DNA of 63,600 bases from Cytobacillus horneckiae. GTDB lineage: Bacteria; Bacillota; Bacilli; Bacillales; Cytobacillaceae. Positions 38,657 through 47,511 of this stretch are shown piece by piece. The notes beneath the pieces were generated by a model. It did not search any database. It was given only the letters and a program-made list of their open reading frames with translations, and had not been told where the DNA came from. The DNA lies in the NCBI RefSeq assembly GCF_002835735.1, contig NZ_PISD01000025.1, positions 1 to 63,600 on the forward strand, read 5' to 3'. The position numbers were made by a program, and so were the translations under genes. How positions within the stretch are numbered: the stretch's first letter is position 1; each line of letters starts with the position of its first letter.

Positions 38657-39255
38657 TCTTTTTTTCCTTTTAAAATAAAATAGCCTTTTTTCTTTGTAAC
38701 TGTCTCTACATTAGAGAAAAGTTGCTCTAATTTTTCTATTGCCGAAGGGGCACCCTGCTTTTTTTGAATGACTATCCAAAGCTCTCCGCCTTCCAATAAA
38801 CGTTCATAGCTTTGCTCAAAGATATCATGAACTGTTTTCTTCCCAGCTCTTATTGGAGGATTCGTTAAAATTGCTGCAAACTTGTTCCCTTTAATACCTT
38901 CCAGCTTATCACTTTCGTAAATTTGCACATTTCTTATTCCGTTTAAATCAGCGTTTTCTTTCGCTAAACCTAATGCGCGCAAATTTACATCGACCATATG
39001 AATGGTACGGTCGGCCATTATGGAAGCCATCGATAGCCCGATTGGTCCGTATCCGCAGCCAACATCTAAAATATCACCCTGAATACCTGGAATTTCGAAT
39101 GTTTCAATCAATAGTTTGGAACCAAAATCAACTTTACCTTTCGAAAATACTCCGTTGTCTGTCTTAAATCGGTAAGAGCGGTTTCTTAAAGTATAGTTCC
39201 AATTTTTTGGTTCACTTTCTACTTTTTGATTTTGGGAATAGTAATGTTCTGACAT
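38653..39255 (-). CDS. rsmC: Class I SAM-dependent methyltransferase, RsmC/YbxB type
   Basis: Probable 16S rRNA guanine-N2 methyltransferase. 200 residues, equivalent to the catalytic half of E. coli RsmC. SAM motif I is LDVGCGYGPIG and the catalytic motif IV is NPPIRAGK. I start at the ATG giving MSEHYYSQNQ, since CGGAGGTGA lies six bases upstream; 15 upstream residues are leader. It stands between rplL and rpoB as in B. subtilis. The exact rRNA position modified is inferred from the family. Confidence 0.9.
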   Translation of the reverse strand: MSEHYYSQNQKVESEPKNWNYTLRNRSYRFKTDNGVFSKGKVDFGSKLLIETFEIPGIQGDILDVGCGYGPIGLSMASIMADRTIHMVDVNLRALGLAKENADLNGIRNVQIYESDKLEGIKGNKFAAILTNPPIRAGKKTVHDIFEQSYERLLEGGELWIVIQKKQGAPSAIEKLEQLFSNVETVTKKKGYFILKGKKD

Positions 39256-39306
39256 GATTGTCACCTCCGATTGGGTAAGGTTTGCAAAGAAAAAATTCAT
39301 TCGGGG

Positions 39307-39312
39307 ATTATA
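39307..39312 (-). promoter_or_regulatory. Possible -10 box for rsmC
   Basis: A consensus TATAAT lies about 50 bases upstream of rsmC and after the rplL terminator, but the -35 region is poor. Tentative. Confidence 0.3.
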
Positions 39313-39440
39313 CTGAGTCGTTAGAAAAACTAGACGTTCGCCAAGTTTTATCGACGAATGGCTTCGTTATACTTATGCGATATTCTCACTAGAAACAGAT
39401 TTCATAAGGAATTCGCACATGTTAATCTTTCCTATTAGCT

Positions 39441-39472
39441 AAAAAAGCCCGCTTATGAAAGCGGGCTTTTTT
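39441..39472. terminator. Terminator after rplL
   Basis: A perfect symmetric stem AAAAAAGCCCGCTT/AAGCGGGCTTTTTT with a four-base loop, ten bases after the rplL stop. It ends the rplJ-rplL transcript and would also work in the opposite direction. Confidence 0.93.
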
Positions 39473-39482
39473 CAGACATATA

Positions 39483-39848
39483 TTACTTAACTTCTACGCC
39501 AGCTCCAACTTCTTCAAGTTTAGCTTTCATTTCTTCAGCTTCTTCTTTAGAAATGCCTTCTTTAAGAGCTTTTGGAGTGTTATCAACTAGTTCTTTCGCT
39601 TCTTTAAGTCCAAGACCTGTGATTTCACGAACAGCTTTGATAACTTTGATTTTTTGATCGCCTGCAGAAGCAAGGATTACATCAAATTCAGTTTTTTCAG
39701 CTGCAGCGTCTCCACCAGCAGCTCCGCCCATAACAGCTACAGGAGCTGCAGCAGTTACTCCGAATTCTTCTTCGATTGCTTTTACTAAGTCGTTAAGTTC
39801 TAAAACAGTCATATTTTTAACTGCTTCAATGATTTGTTCTTTAGTCAT
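39483..39848 (-). CDS. rplL: Large ribosomal subunit protein L7/L12
   Basis: Acidic stalk protein present in several copies per ribosome; it recruits and stimulates translation GTPases. 121 residues: N-terminal dimerisation helix ([20 protein letters not shown]), alanine/glycine-rich hinge ([20 protein letters not shown]), and globular domain with [20 protein letters not shown]. It follows rplJ by 57 bases and is followed by a strong terminator. Confidence 0.98.
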   Translation of the reverse strand: MTKEQIIEAVKNMTVLELNDLVKAIEEEFGVTAAAPVAVMGGAAGGDAAAEKTEFDVILASAGDQKIKVIKAVREITGLGLKEAKELVDNTPKALKEGISKEEAEEMKAKLEEVGAGVEVK

Positions 39849-39905
39849 GATAATGTTTCCTCCTTAATTTTTGTTAGGTTTTATTAGGTTAACGCCAAGT
39901 TTAAC

Positions 39906-40406
39906 TTACGCGCCTTGTTCTTCTTTTTGATCTGCAACAGCTTTTGTTGCAAGAGCAAGATTGCGAATTGGTGCTTGAAGTACGCTGAGTAGCATAGAAA
40001 GAAGACCTTCGCGAGATGGAAGTTCAGCAAGAGCTTTCACTTCTTCAACAGTTGCGATGTTTCCTTCAATGACACCTGCTTTAATTTCAAGCGCTTCATG
40101 TTTTTTAGCAAAATCGTTAAGGATTTTAGCTGGAGCTACAACATCCTCTGTGCTGAATGCAATCGCATTAGGACCAGTAAGATGTTCATTTAAACCTGCA
40201 AGTTCTACAGATTCAGCCGCACGGCGAGTCATAGAGTTTTTATATACTTTGAATTCAATACCAGCTTCGCGTAACTGTTTACGAAGTTCAGTCACTTCAG
40301 CAACAGATAGACCACGGTAATCAACAACAACTGTTGATAGACTAGCTTTGAATTTGTCAGCAATCTCTTCTACGATTTGTTTCTTTTGTTCGATAACGCT
40401 GCTCAT
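39906..40406 (-). CDS. rplJ: Large ribosomal subunit protein L10
   Basis: L10 anchors L7/L12 dimers to the 50S stalk base and autoregulates its mRNA. I start at the ATG giving [18 protein letters not shown] (166 residues) behind AGGAGGTG; nine upstream residues lie in the leader. The N-terminal rRNA-binding domain with [19 protein letters not shown] and the C-terminal helix that carries L12 are present. Confidence 0.97.
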   Translation of the reverse strand: MSSVIEQKKQIVEEIADKFKASLSTVVVDYRGLSVAEVTELRKQLREAGIEFKVYKNSMTRRAAESVELAGLNEHLTGPNAIAFSTEDVVAPAKILNDFAKKHEALEIKAGVIEGNIATVEEVKALAELPSREGLLSMLLSVLQAPIRNLALATKAVADQKEEQGA

Positions 40407-40618
40407 CCTTACACCTCCTATAGATTTATGCATTCATACCGTTCAATCAGATAAGTGCTAGGAAGCACTTACTCATTAAAAAACCTCCATATCAATGCAG
40501 ACATGGAGGAAGTATACAATAGCTTTTACAAGCATATATCGTATTACCTCGGCAGGAAATTAAGCTAGAAATAGCACCTGCTGTCTACGGTATAAATGAT
40601 TATATTATTTTCACAACA
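40407..40618 (-). ncRNA. L10 (rplJ) leader RNA
   Basis: The minus-strand leader contains the L10-leader hallmarks: CCGTAGACAGCAGGTGC and TTAATTTCCTGCCGAGG in the right order, pairing through GCAGG/CCTGC, followed by an attenuator. In Firmicutes L10(L12)4 binds this region to repress rplJL. The second hairpin AAGTGC/GCACTT lies nearer the start codon. Confidence 0.9.
40477..40509 (-). terminator. Attenuator within the L10 leader
   Basis: Minus strand: CCTCCAT, 12-base loop, ATGGAGG, then TTTTTTAATG. This is the intrinsic terminator by which the leader can stop transcription before rplJ. Confidence 0.9.
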
Positions 40619-40624
40619 AAATAC

Positions 40625-40653
40625 ATTTTACGCAATGTATGTTGGAATGTCAA
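40625..40653 (-). promoter_or_regulatory. Promoter of rplJL
   Basis: Minus strand: TTGACA, 17 bases, TAAAAT, about 50 bases after the rplA stop. It separates stalk-protein expression from rplK-rplA. Confidence 0.78.
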
Positions 40654-40698
40654 TATTATTCAAAAATAATCAACCAACCAATATTAGGTAATTGCTGA

Positions 40699-41397
40699 TT
40701 ATTTAGCTGCAACAGTTGATGGGTCGATTTTTACACCAGGTCCCATTGTAGTTGTAACAGAAACATTTTTAACATATGTTCCTTTTGCAGCTGCAGGTTT
40801 TGCCTTCATCATAGTATCGAAAATTGTGTTGAAGTTTTCAACAAGCTTCTCGTCTTCAAATGAAACTTTACCGATTGGAACATGGATGTTACCAGCTTTT
40901 TCAACGCGGTATTCAACTTTACCTGCCTTGATTTCGTTAACAGCTTTTTGAACATCAAATGTAACTGTTCCTGTTTTAGGGTTTGGCATTAAGCCTTTAG
41001 GCCCTAATACACGACCAAGTTTACCAACTTCACCCATCATGTCAGGTGTAGCAACGATTACATCAAAATCGAACCAACCTTGGTTGATTTTGTTAATGTA
41101 CTCTGCATCACCTACGAAATCAGCACCAGCAGCTTCTGCTTCTTTAGCTTTTTCGCCTTTAGCAAATACAAGAACACGTTGAGTTTTACCAGTACCATTT
41201 GGAAGTACAACAGCGCCACGGATTTGTTGGTCCGCTTTCTTAGGATCTACACCTAAGCGGAATGCTACTTCAACAGTTGCATCAAATTTAGCAAAGTTTG
41301 TTTTCTTTGCAAGTGCAATCGCTTCAGCGACTGGGTAAGCTTTTGTGCTGTCTACAAGTTTAGCAGCTTCTATATACTTCTTACTTTTTTTAGCCAT
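40699..41397 (-). CDS. rplA: Large ribosomal subunit protein L1
   Basis: L1 forms the mobile stalk on the E-site side of the 50S subunit. The ATG giving [18 protein letters not shown] yields 232 residues, the family length, behind AAGGAGG; the 15-residue upstream extension is leader. Conserved [37 protein letters not shown] and PVGKVSF-like blocks are there. It is separated from rplK by a 280-base spacer carrying a palindromic repeat element, longer than in B. subtilis. Confidence 0.97.
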   Translation of the reverse strand: MAKKSKKYIEAAKLVDSTKAYPVAEAIALAKKTNFAKFDATVEVAFRLGVDPKKADQQIRGAVVLPNGTGKTQRVLVFAKGEKAKEAEAAGADFVGDAEYINKINQGWFDFDVIVATPDMMGEVGKLGRVLGPKGLMPNPKTGTVTFDVQKAVNEIKAGKVEYRVEKAGNIHVPIGKVSFEDEKLVENFNTIFDTMMKAKPAAAKGTYVKNVSVTTTMGPGVKIDPSTVAAK

Positions 41398-41445
41398 TTT
41401 CATTTCCTCCTTGAATGTGGTTTTAGCGGAATAACCTCCCACGAC

Positions 41446-41645
41446 GAAAAGCTCAGATGCCTCGTACAGACCTAACTAGCATAAGTTGTGTCTTGGCGAA
41501 AGGTGTTTTACCTTTCTGTAAGGCTTGGCTTATGACTTCGAGGGTCTAGGCACCGAAGCTTGACATGCCGAAAAGCAGAGCGCCTGAACTAGACGCCAGC
41601 CAGACAGCATAAAGGTTGCGAGTGACCAAATCAGCATCGCAACCC
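41446..41645. repeat. Diverged palindromic repeat between rplK and rplA
   Basis: Shows the same plan as the tandem element between gltX and the cys T-box: arm with GCATAAG, an inner hairpin (GAAAGGT/ACCTTTC), then GGCTTATGACTTCGAGGGTC and CCGAAGCTTG, then a second left arm (GCCTGAACTAGAC) and a second inner hairpin GGTTGCGA/TCGCAACC. GGTCTAGGC can pair with either left arm. The family is spread within this genome; no coding capacity. Confidence 0.7.
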
Positions 41646-41677
41646 CCATGAAACAACACATAAAAACTTAGCACGGA

Positions 41678-42103
41678 TTAGTCTTCGATAACAATACCCA
41701 TGCTGCGTGCAGTACCTTCAACCATACGCATAGCAGCTTCAACGCTTGCTGCGTTTAGATCAGGCATTTTTGTTTCAGCAATCTCGCGTACCTTGTCACG
41801 CTTGACTGTTGCTACTTTATTACGGTTTGGTTCACCAGAACCAGACTCGATACCAGCTGCTTTTTTAAGTAAAACTGCAGCAGGTGGAGTTTTCGTAATA
41901 AATGTAAATGAACGGTCTTCAAATACCGTAATTTCAACAGGAATGATTAAGCCAGCTTGTTCAGCTGTGCGCGCATTAAATTCCTTACAGAATCCCATGA
42001 TATTAACACCGGCTTGACCTAGTGCAGGACCAACTGGTGGTGCTGGGTTCGCTTTACCTGCAGGGATTTGCAATTTAACAAGTTTGATTACTTTTTTAGC
42101 CAC
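41678..42103 (-). CDS. rplK: Large ribosomal subunit protein L11
   Basis: L11 is at the GTPase-associated centre and is needed for RelA activation and thiostrepton binding. The start is a GTG (GTG GCT AAA AAA, giving [16 protein letters not shown]), placed seven bases after AAGGAGGTG, for 141 residues; an upstream ATG frame would add 18 non-conserved residues. [20 protein letters not shown] and [20 protein letters not shown] are conserved. It pairs with rplA. Confidence 0.96.
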   Translation of the reverse strand: MAKKVIKLVKLQIPAGKANPAPPVGPALGQAGVNIMGFCKEFNARTAEQAGLIIPVEITVFEDRSFTFITKTPPAAVLLKKAAGIESGSGEPNRNKVATVKRDKVREIAETKMPDLNAASVEAAMRMVEGTARSMGIVIED

Positions 42104-42171
42104 GAGACACACCTCCTTAAAGTCCGTGATGTGGTAATAGGGAATTCTCCCTCCCACTCAACTTATAATTC

Positions 42172-42200
42172 CTTATATTATGATAAAGAATAATTTACAA
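42172..42200 (-). promoter_or_regulatory. Promoter of rplK-rplA
   Basis: Minus strand: TTGTAA, 17 bases, TATAAG. Upstream, after nusG, lie two inverted repeats, CTTTGAAA/TTTCAAAG and GTCTC/GAGAC, of unknown role. Confidence 0.55.
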
Positions 42201-42341
42201 ATGTCCGGTCTCTGTTCTGAGACATACTGACCTTTGAAATATTATCACTTTTCAAAGATGATTTCAAGTTTTTTTGAAAAATATAGGAGGGCATCGCTCC
42301 ACGTCTGCATTTCTAAAAAACTCTTCTCCCTGTTGAAGCAA

Positions 42342-42875
42342 TTATATTTTCTCGATTTGTGAAAAATCTAGCTCTACCGGTGTATCTCTACCAAACATAT
42401 TAACCAGCACTTTGATTTTCGCTTTATCTTTATCAATCTCTTCGATTGAGCCAGTGAAGTTTGCAAATGGACCTTCATTCACTTGTACTGTTTCACCAAT
42501 TTCAAAATCTACATCCATTCGCTTCTCTTCAACGCCCATACGCTTAAGAATCACATTCACTTCTTCAGGCAATAACGGTGTTGGTTTTGAACCTGAACCT
42601 GCAGATCCTACAAATCCTGTTACGCCCGGCGTATTACGGACAACATACCAAGAATCATCTGTCATAACAATTTCAACTAGTACATAACCTGGAAATACTT
42701 TACGCTTAACTACTTTCTTCTTGCCATTCTTAATATCAGTTTCTTCTTCTTCAGGGACAATCACTCGAAAGATCTTATCCTGCATCGCCATAGATTCTAC
42801 ACGTTTTTCCAGGTTTGCTTTAACTTTGTTCTCGTAACCAGAGTACGTATGAACCACATACCAATTTTTTTCCAT
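42342..42875 (-). CDS. nusG: Transcription termination/antitermination factor NusG
   Basis: NusG binds RNA polymerase through its NGN domain; in Bacillus it also acts as a sequence-specific pausing factor. 177 residues: NGN domain MEKNWYVVHTYSGYENKVKA to about 110, then KOW domain with VQVNEGPFANFTGSIEEID. Start is the ATG; a TTG one codon earlier is in frame and less likely. A terminator-like hairpin separates it from secE, so it may have its own promoter, which I cannot place with confidence. Confidence 0.97.
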   Translation of the reverse strand: MEKNWYVVHTYSGYENKVKANLEKRVESMAMQDKIFRVIVPEEEETDIKNGKKKVVKRKVFPGYVLVEIVMTDDSWYVVRNTPGVTGFVGSAGSGSKPTPLLPEEVNVILKRMGVEEKRMDVDFEIGETVQVNEGPFANFTGSIEEIDKDKAKIKVLVNMFGRDTPVELDFSQIEKI

Positions 42876-43017
42876 CAAAAGGGGACTAATTCGTCCTTCC
42901 CTCCCTGTAATAAATATATTATTTTGAAAGACTTACATCTCTTGTTTGATAATACTAGGAATTTGACTGCGCATCGCACCCCTATTCAAGTCGGACAGTG
43001 CCTTTCTTTTAACCAAA

Positions 43018-43042
43018 TGAAAAAACCCGTTACCGGGCTTCG
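43018..43042 (-). terminator. Terminator-like hairpin between secE and nusG
   Basis: Minus strand: AAGCCCG, GTAA loop, CGGGTTTTTTC. A short but GC-rich stem followed directly by six Us. It could attenuate read-through into nusG. Confidence 0.65.
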
Positions 43043-43089
43043 CAAATGTTTCCTGTGTTATATTCCATTATACCATGGAAACTCAGGGG

Positions 43090-43272
43090 TTATTCAAGGA
43101 TAAAACGAATCAATTCAGAAATACCTAGATCAATCACCGTAAAGAACAGCGTAAAGAAGAGGACGACAACTAAAACAGTAATCGTATACTTCGTTAATTC
43201 CTTCTTTGTCGGCCAGCTGACCTTTTTCATTTCACGTCCAACTTCACGTAAAAAATTCACGATGCGTCGCAT
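43090..43272 (-). CDS. secE: Protein translocase subunit SecE
   Basis: Small clamp subunit of the SecYEG translocon. 60 residues with the amphipathic SecE motif (VNFLREVGREMKKVSWPTKK, in which MKKVSWPTKKEL is diagnostic) followed by a single membrane helix at about 28-52. This is the short Gram-positive form. It lies between rpmGB and nusG, as in B. subtilis. Confidence 0.95.
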   Translation of the reverse strand: MRRIVNFLREVGREMKKVSWPTKKELTKYTITVLVVVLFFTLFFTVIDLGISELIRFILE

Positions 43273-43401
43273 TTCGTAACCCCCAACTTCAAAGAGATAT
43301 ATCCTCTAACAGAAAGGCACCTAATGAAAGCTAGAACTCATCCCCCCGAATGAAATCCTAAGCACTTTTCTGAGATTAAAAAACATAAGTCTATATTAAT
43401 T

Positions 43402-43545
43402 TTATTTTGTTTCACGATGGATTGTATGAGCACTGCAAGTACTGCAAAACTTTTTCAATTCCAGTCTTTCAGAATCTTTATTGCTTGTAGTAGAGTAATT
43501 TCTTGAACCGCAATCTACACATGCTAAAGCTACTTTTTTTGGCAT
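43402..43545 (-). CDS. rpmGB: Large ribosomal subunit protein L33, zinc-binding form
   Basis: Read directly: 47 residues, [17 protein letters not shown] at the start and [15 protein letters not shown] at the end. The two Cys pairs CVDC and CSTC make it a C+ zinc-binding L33. Position between sigH and secE matches rpmGB of B. subtilis. The ribosome binding site GGTGGAG lies upstream. Sequence around the first pair is less typical than that of the RpmGA paralogue, so the symbol rests partly on location. Confidence 0.9.
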   Translation of the reverse strand: MPKKVALACVDCGSRNYSTTSNKDSERLELKKFCSTCSAHTIHRETK

Positions 43546-43584
43546 TTTTCTCCACCTACTATGATAGTCATTTATGCCATTAAA

Positions 43585-43613
43585 ACTCTATCATGGACAA
43601 TAATCCATGTCAA
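43585..43613 (-). promoter_or_regulatory. Promoter of rpmGB-secE
   Basis: Minus strand: TTGACA, 17 bases, TAGAGT, about 40 bases before rpmGB and downstream of a terminator-like hairpin after sigH. Confidence 0.6.
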
Positions 43614-43622
43614 TAACTGCAA

Positions 43623-43663
43623 AAAAACAAGAACACTCCACCCGATAAAGTGAAACGTTCGCC
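43623..43663 (-). terminator. Terminator-like hairpin after sigH
   Basis: Minus strand: GAAC-CACT and AGTG-TTC arms with a bulge, followed by TTGTTTTTTTG. The stem is imperfect, but the U-run and place between sigH and rpmGB support termination. Confidence 0.5.
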
Positions 43664-43697
43664 AAAAAAACGCTAAGACTATTTTAGCATACCATGC

Positions 43698-44354
43698 TTA
43701 CAAAGAAAATTCCCGCACTTCCAAGTATCTTTCTAGTTTTCTCTTTACTCGCTGCAAAGCATTATCAATCGACTTCACATGGCGGTTTAACTCTTCTGAA
43801 ATTTCTTGATAAGATTGCCCATCTAAATACAATGCCAATACTTTTCTTTCCAAATCACTCAGAAGCTCTGACATCTTTATTTCTATATGGTCAAATTCTT
43901 CCTGATTAATAATTAATTCCTCAGGATCCATCACTTTTGCGCCGGAGATAACATCCATTAACGTCCGGTCTGATTCTTCGTCATAAATAGGCTTGTCCAA
44001 AGATACATAGGAATTCAGCGGAATATGTTTCTGTCTGGTTGCTGTCTTGATGGCAGTAATAATCTGTCTCGTAATGCAAAGCTCTGCAAATGCTTTAAAA
44101 GAGGAAAGCTTGTCCTCTTTATAGTCACGAATGGCCTTATACAGTCCAATCATGCCTTCTTGCACGATGTCTTCCTTGTCAGCACCAATTAAAAAGTATG
44201 ATCTCGCCTTTGCACGCACGAAGTTTCGATACTTTTGAATTAAGTAGTCTAACGCTTCACTTTCGCCTTTGTGCACTAATTCTATTAATTCCTCATCTTC
44301 TAGCTGAAAGAACATTGAATGTTTTTCTAACGTCGTCTTGAAGTCAGTACTCAC
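43698..44354 (-). CDS. sigH: RNA polymerase sigma factor SigH
   Basis: Sigma-30 (Spo0H), which directs early sporulation and competence genes. I choose the GTG start (VSTDFKTTLEKHSMFF), giving 218 residues, because it follows GGGGGATC and lies downstream of the promoter; a longer ATG frame would start inside that promoter. Region 2 (RNFVRAKARSYFLIGADKED) and region 4 helix-turn-helix (SYQEISEELNRHVKSIDNAL) are very strongly conserved with B. subtilis. In B. subtilis its gene is repressed by AbrB; no site is claimed. Presence implies a spore-former lineage. Confidence 0.96.
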   Translation of the reverse strand: MSTDFKTTLEKHSMFFQLEDEELIELVHKGESEALDYLIQKYRNFVRAKARSYFLIGADKEDIVQEGMIGLYKAIRDYKEDKLSSFKAFAELCITRQIITAIKTATRQKHIPLNSYVSLDKPIYDEESDRTLMDVISGAKVMDPEELIINQEEFDHIEIKMSELLSDLERKVLALYLDGQSYQEISEELNRHVKSIDNALQRVKRKLERYLEVREFSL

Positions 44355-44390
44355 TTGGATCCCCCCGACCGTACAAGCATGGATAGAAAT

Positions 44391-44420
44391 ATTATACAGT
44401 AGGGGTTTTTCCAGCGTCAA
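44391..44420 (-). promoter_or_regulatory. Promoter of sigH
   Basis: Minus strand: TTGACG, 18 bases, consensus TATAAT, between rae1 and sigH. It fits the sigma-A promoter known upstream of sigH in Bacillus. Confidence 0.75.
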
Positions 44421-44428
44421 CCAGACAT

Positions 44429-44935
44429 TTACTTTTGCCGTCTCCATTTTTCAAAAATTTCTGCAATCTCATCACTTAATGGGATTTTAGACACTGGCTT
44501 ATTTTCCTGTGTTTTTTTTACTTTTTTCCCGATTTGTTTTTCTACATGATCCATTTCATTTAATAATTCACGTGCCGACTTCCTCAGAGCGCCTTGTCCA
44601 AAAATAACACGTTGTTCTGTAAAATCGGAAGTGGCCACATAAATTTGTGTTTTAATATTATTCAAATCTATGGCTAGCTTTTCTATACGCTCATCAGCTG
44701 TCTCATTTGTACGAGTAAAAATCACTTCAACATTATAATTTTTATACTTTCTTTCCGTACCCTTCACATAATGGGCATCAAAGACCACAATTACACGATA
44801 GCCGGAATACCCTTGGTATTCCGCCATTCTTTCCACAAGCCGGTCACGAGCAGCTGCCAAATCTTTATTTTTCAACTCCCGCAACTCCGGCCAAGCACCA
44901 ATAATATTGTATCCATCAACAAGAAGGATGTTCAT
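44429..44935 (-). CDS. rae1: Ribosome-dependent endoribonuclease Rae1 (YacP)
   Basis: NYN/PIN-like nuclease. B. subtilis Rae1 cleaves mRNA in the ribosomal A site. 168 residues with the N-terminal acidic motif LLVDGYNIIGAWPELRELKN and further acidic clusters at VVFDAHYVKG and TSDFTEQRVIFGQGA. It starts two bases after rlmB and precedes sigH. Function is taken from the close family; all expected acidic residues are visible. Confidence 0.92.
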   Translation of the reverse strand: MNILLVDGYNIIGAWPELRELKNKDLAAARDRLVERMAEYQGYSGYRVIVVFDAHYVKGTERKYKNYNVEVIFTRTNETADERIEKLAIDLNNIKTQIYVATSDFTEQRVIFGQGALRKSARELLNEMDHVEKQIGKKVKKTQENKPVSKIPLSDEIAEIFEKWRRQK

Positions 44936-44937
44936 TT

Positions 44938-45681
44938 CTATCCCTCGAGCGGAGAGCGTTTACGGTAAACCTCGTACATGAGTAGTGCTGCAGCAACTGA
45001 AGCATTTAAAGAGGTTACTTTGCCGACCATCGGCAAGCTGACAAGGAAATCGCATTTATCTCTAATCAGCCTTCCCATTCCGTTTCCTTCACTGCCTATA
45101 ACTAAACCAAGTGGCATCGCCCCATCCAACTGTCGAAAATCTTGTTTTCCCTTTGCATCTGTACCAGCAATCCAGACTCCTCGCGATTTAAGATCATCGA
45201 TTGTTCTCGCCAAATTTGTTACACGCGCAACCGGTATGTATTCAATCGCACCTGTAGAGGCTTTGGCTACAGTGGCAGTGAGGCCGACCGCACGCCGCTT
45301 AGGAATAATAATACCATGCGCACCGGCAGCGTCCGCTGTACGCATAATCGACCCAAGGTTATGAGGATCCTCAATCTCGTCCAATAGGATAAAGAAAGGC
45401 GCTTCATTGCGCTTCTCAGCAATGGCGAATAAATCATCTACCTCCGCATATTGATATGCAGCGACCTGTGCAGCCACCCCTTGGTGATTGCCTATTTCCA
45501 TTTGATCAAGCTTCTTTTTCGGAACAAACTGAACAAGAACACCAGACTCTTTTGCAAGTCCGATTACTTGCTGCATTTGCCCTCCTTGTGAGCCTTCAGC
45601 AATCATTATTTTATTAATATCCCTTTGTGATTTTAACGCTTCAATGACGGGGTTTTTTCCAATAATAAAATCATTACCCAT
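44938..45681 (-). CDS. rlmB: 23S rRNA (guanosine-2'-O-)-methyltransferase RlmB
   Basis: SPOUT-family methyltransferase that modifies G2251 (E. coli numbering) in the peptidyl-transferase P loop. 247 residues; N-terminal L30e-like substrate domain ([20 protein letters not shown]) and the knotted C-terminal domain with [32 protein letters not shown] and [20 protein letters not shown]. It overlaps mrnC by eight bases and is in the cysES-mrnC-rlmB-rae1 run. Confidence 0.94.
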   Translation of the reverse strand: MGNDFIIGKNPVIEALKSQRDINKIMIAEGSQGGQMQQVIGLAKESGVLVQFVPKKKLDQMEIGNHQGVAAQVAAYQYAEVDDLFAIAEKRNEAPFFILLDEIEDPHNLGSIMRTADAAGAHGIIIPKRRAVGLTATVAKASTGAIEYIPVARVTNLARTIDDLKSRGVWIAGTDAKGKQDFRQLDGAMPLGLVIGSEGNGMGRLIRDKCDFLVSLPMVGKVTSLNASVAAALLMYEVYRKRSPLEG

Positions 45682-46102
45682 TTTTGCATTCCCCCTTCCT
45701 TTCTTCAGTCCATTTAAATGCTAAAAGAATAATCTCTTCCAGTCTTTCAATCCTATCCGTTAAATATAAATAACCTAGCAGCGCTTCAAATGCAGTGCTA
45801 TATCGATAAGTTTGTACATCTGTATTTTTAGGAACGGTTCCAGATTTAGCATTTCTGCCGCGTCTGACTACCGCTTGCTCTTCATCAGATAAAGTCTCAT
45901 CACTCAGCAGCGCATGAATGATTTTTGACTGCGCCTTTGCTGATACATATTGAGTAGCTGCTTTGTGAAGCAAATGCGGTTTGACATTTCCTTTTTGCAG
46001 CAGTTCATGCCGTACATACTTTTCATAAACAGCATCGCCCATATACGCGAGGGCGAGGCTGTTTAATTGCTTTGCATCTATCTTTTTTTCATATTGAAGC
46101 AT
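45674..46102 (-). CDS. mrnC: Mini-ribonuclease III
   Basis: MrnC is an RNase III catalytic domain without a dsRNA-binding domain; in B. subtilis it trims 23S rRNA precursor ends. I start at the ATG giving [16 protein letters not shown] (142 residues), nine bases after AGAGG; another in-frame ATG seven codons earlier is possible. The RNase III signature [20 protein letters not shown] has the catalytic Asp, and the second site is in [17 protein letters not shown] (Glu). It follows cysS directly. Confidence 0.94.
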   Translation of the reverse strand: MLQYEKKIDAKQLNSLALAYMGDAVYEKYVRHELLQKGNVKPHLLHKAATQYVSAKAQSKIIHALLSDETLSDEEQAVVRRGRNAKSGTVPKNTDVQTYRYSTAFEALLGYLYLTDRIERLEEIILLAFKWTEERKGECKNG

Positions 46103-46107
46103 CTTGA

Positions 46108-47511
46108 TTAGCCTCTTTTCCATCTGGTTCCTTGCGCTGTATCTTCCAGAATAATATCCATTTCCTTAAGCTGATCTCTTATATCATCAGCGAGCTGGAA
46201 ATTGCGATCTTTACGCGCTTGAATTCTTTGCTCAAGCAGCGCCTCAATCTCTTCATCAAGCAATTCAACAGACTCAGCTTCTAGCGATAATCCAAGAACC
46301 TCAAAGAAGCTCTCAAATTGCTTCATAAAAGCATCTACTACTTCAACGGATGTGTTTTTCTCCATCAAATAATAATTGGCAGCCTTAGATAGTTCAAACA
46401 ATACAGAGATCGCATTAGCTGTATTAAAATCATCATCCATATCCTTAATAAACTGCAATTTTAATTCCGTAATTTTATCAAGCCACTCTTGATTGTTATC
46501 AGTTAAATTAGCACTTGATTCCTTGCGGTGCTTTAAGTTTTCATAAGAAGATGTAATTCTTTCAAATCCAGCTCGTGTATTCTCAAGCAACTCCTCATTA
46601 TAGTTAATCGGATTACGATAATGTACTGATAACATAAAGAATCTTAACACCTGCGGGTTATGTTGCTTTATAATGTCGTGAACAAGGACAAAATTGCCAA
46701 GGGATTTTGACATTTTTTCATTATCGATATTAATATAGCCGTTATGCATCCAATAACGAGCAAATGTTTTGCCAGTCAGCGCTTCAGATTGTGCGATTTC
46801 ATTTTCATGATGAGGGAAGGAAAGATCCTGGCCGCCAGCATGAATATCAATGGTATCTCCCAAGTACTTTCTCGCCATTGCAGAGCATTCAATATGCCAG
46901 CCTGGTCTGCCTGCTCCCCAAGGACTATCCCACTTTATCTCGCCTTCTTTAGCCGCTTTCCAAAGAACAAAATCAAGTGCATCTCTTTTCTTTTCTCCCA
47001 CAGCAATACGCGTGCCCAACTTCAAATCATCAATGGATTGGTGAGAAAGTTTACCATACTCTTCAAATTTACGTGTATGGTTATAAACATCCCCATCAGA
47101 CTCATATGCAAAACCTTTATCAACTAATGTTTGAATAAAATCAATGATGATGTCCATATTATCTGTTACACGCGGGTGCACATTTGCCCTTTTGCAGCCT
47201 AAAGCAGATACATCTTCAAAGTATGCATTAATGAATCTTTCCGCTATTTCCGGCACTTCTTCTCCTAGTTCTTTAGCCGTACGAATTAATTTATCATCGA
47301 CATCTGTGAAATTAGACACAAAATTTACTTCATAGCCACGGTACTCTAAATAACGCCTTACAGTATCAAACACAATAGCGGGACGCGCATTCCCTATATG
47401 AATATAGTTATAAACGGTTGGTCCGCATACATACATCTTCACTTTCCCTTCTTCAAGAGGGATAAACGGTTCTTTCTGCCTCGACAATGTATTAAATAAT
47501 TGAATCGCCAT
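46108..47511 (-). CDS. cysS: Cysteinyl-tRNA synthetase
   Basis: Class I aminoacyl-tRNA synthetase that charges tRNA-Cys. 467 residues. HIGH-type motif HIGN at 38-41, zinc ligand Cys29 (YVCGPTVYN), the later [15 protein letters not shown] with further zinc ligands, and KMSKS at 266-270. It begins on the last base of the cysE stop codon, so both are co-translated, and both lie behind a T-box that should sense uncharged tRNA-Cys. Confidence 0.97.
   Translation of the reverse strand: MAIQLFNTLSRQKEPFIPLEEGKVKMYVCGPTVYNYIHIGNARPAIVFDTVRRYLEYRGYEVNFVSNFTDVDDKLIRTAKELGEEVPEIAERFINAYFEDVSALGCKRANVHPRVTDNMDIIIDFIQTLVDKGFAYESDGDVYNHTRKFEEYGKLSHQSIDDLKLGTRIAVGEKKRDALDFVLWKAAKEGEIKWDSPWGAGRPGWHIECSAMARKYLGDTIDIHAGGQDLSFPHHENEIAQSEALTGKTFARYWMHNGYINIDNEKMSKSLGNFVLVHDIIKQHNPQVLRFFMLSVHYRNPINYNEELLENTRAGFERITSSYENLKHRKESSANLTDNNQEWLDKITELKLQFIKDMDDDFNTANAISVLFELSKAANYYLMEKNTSVEVVDAFMKQFESFFEVLGLSLEAESVELLDEEIEALLEQRIQARKDRNFQLADDIRDQLKEMDIILEDTAQGTRWKRG

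Noticed and set aside
44354..44447. N-terminally extended SigH starting at an upstream ATG
   Set aside because: The extension would contain the sigH promoter and adds 31 residues with no counterpart in the family; the GTG start gives the exact family length.
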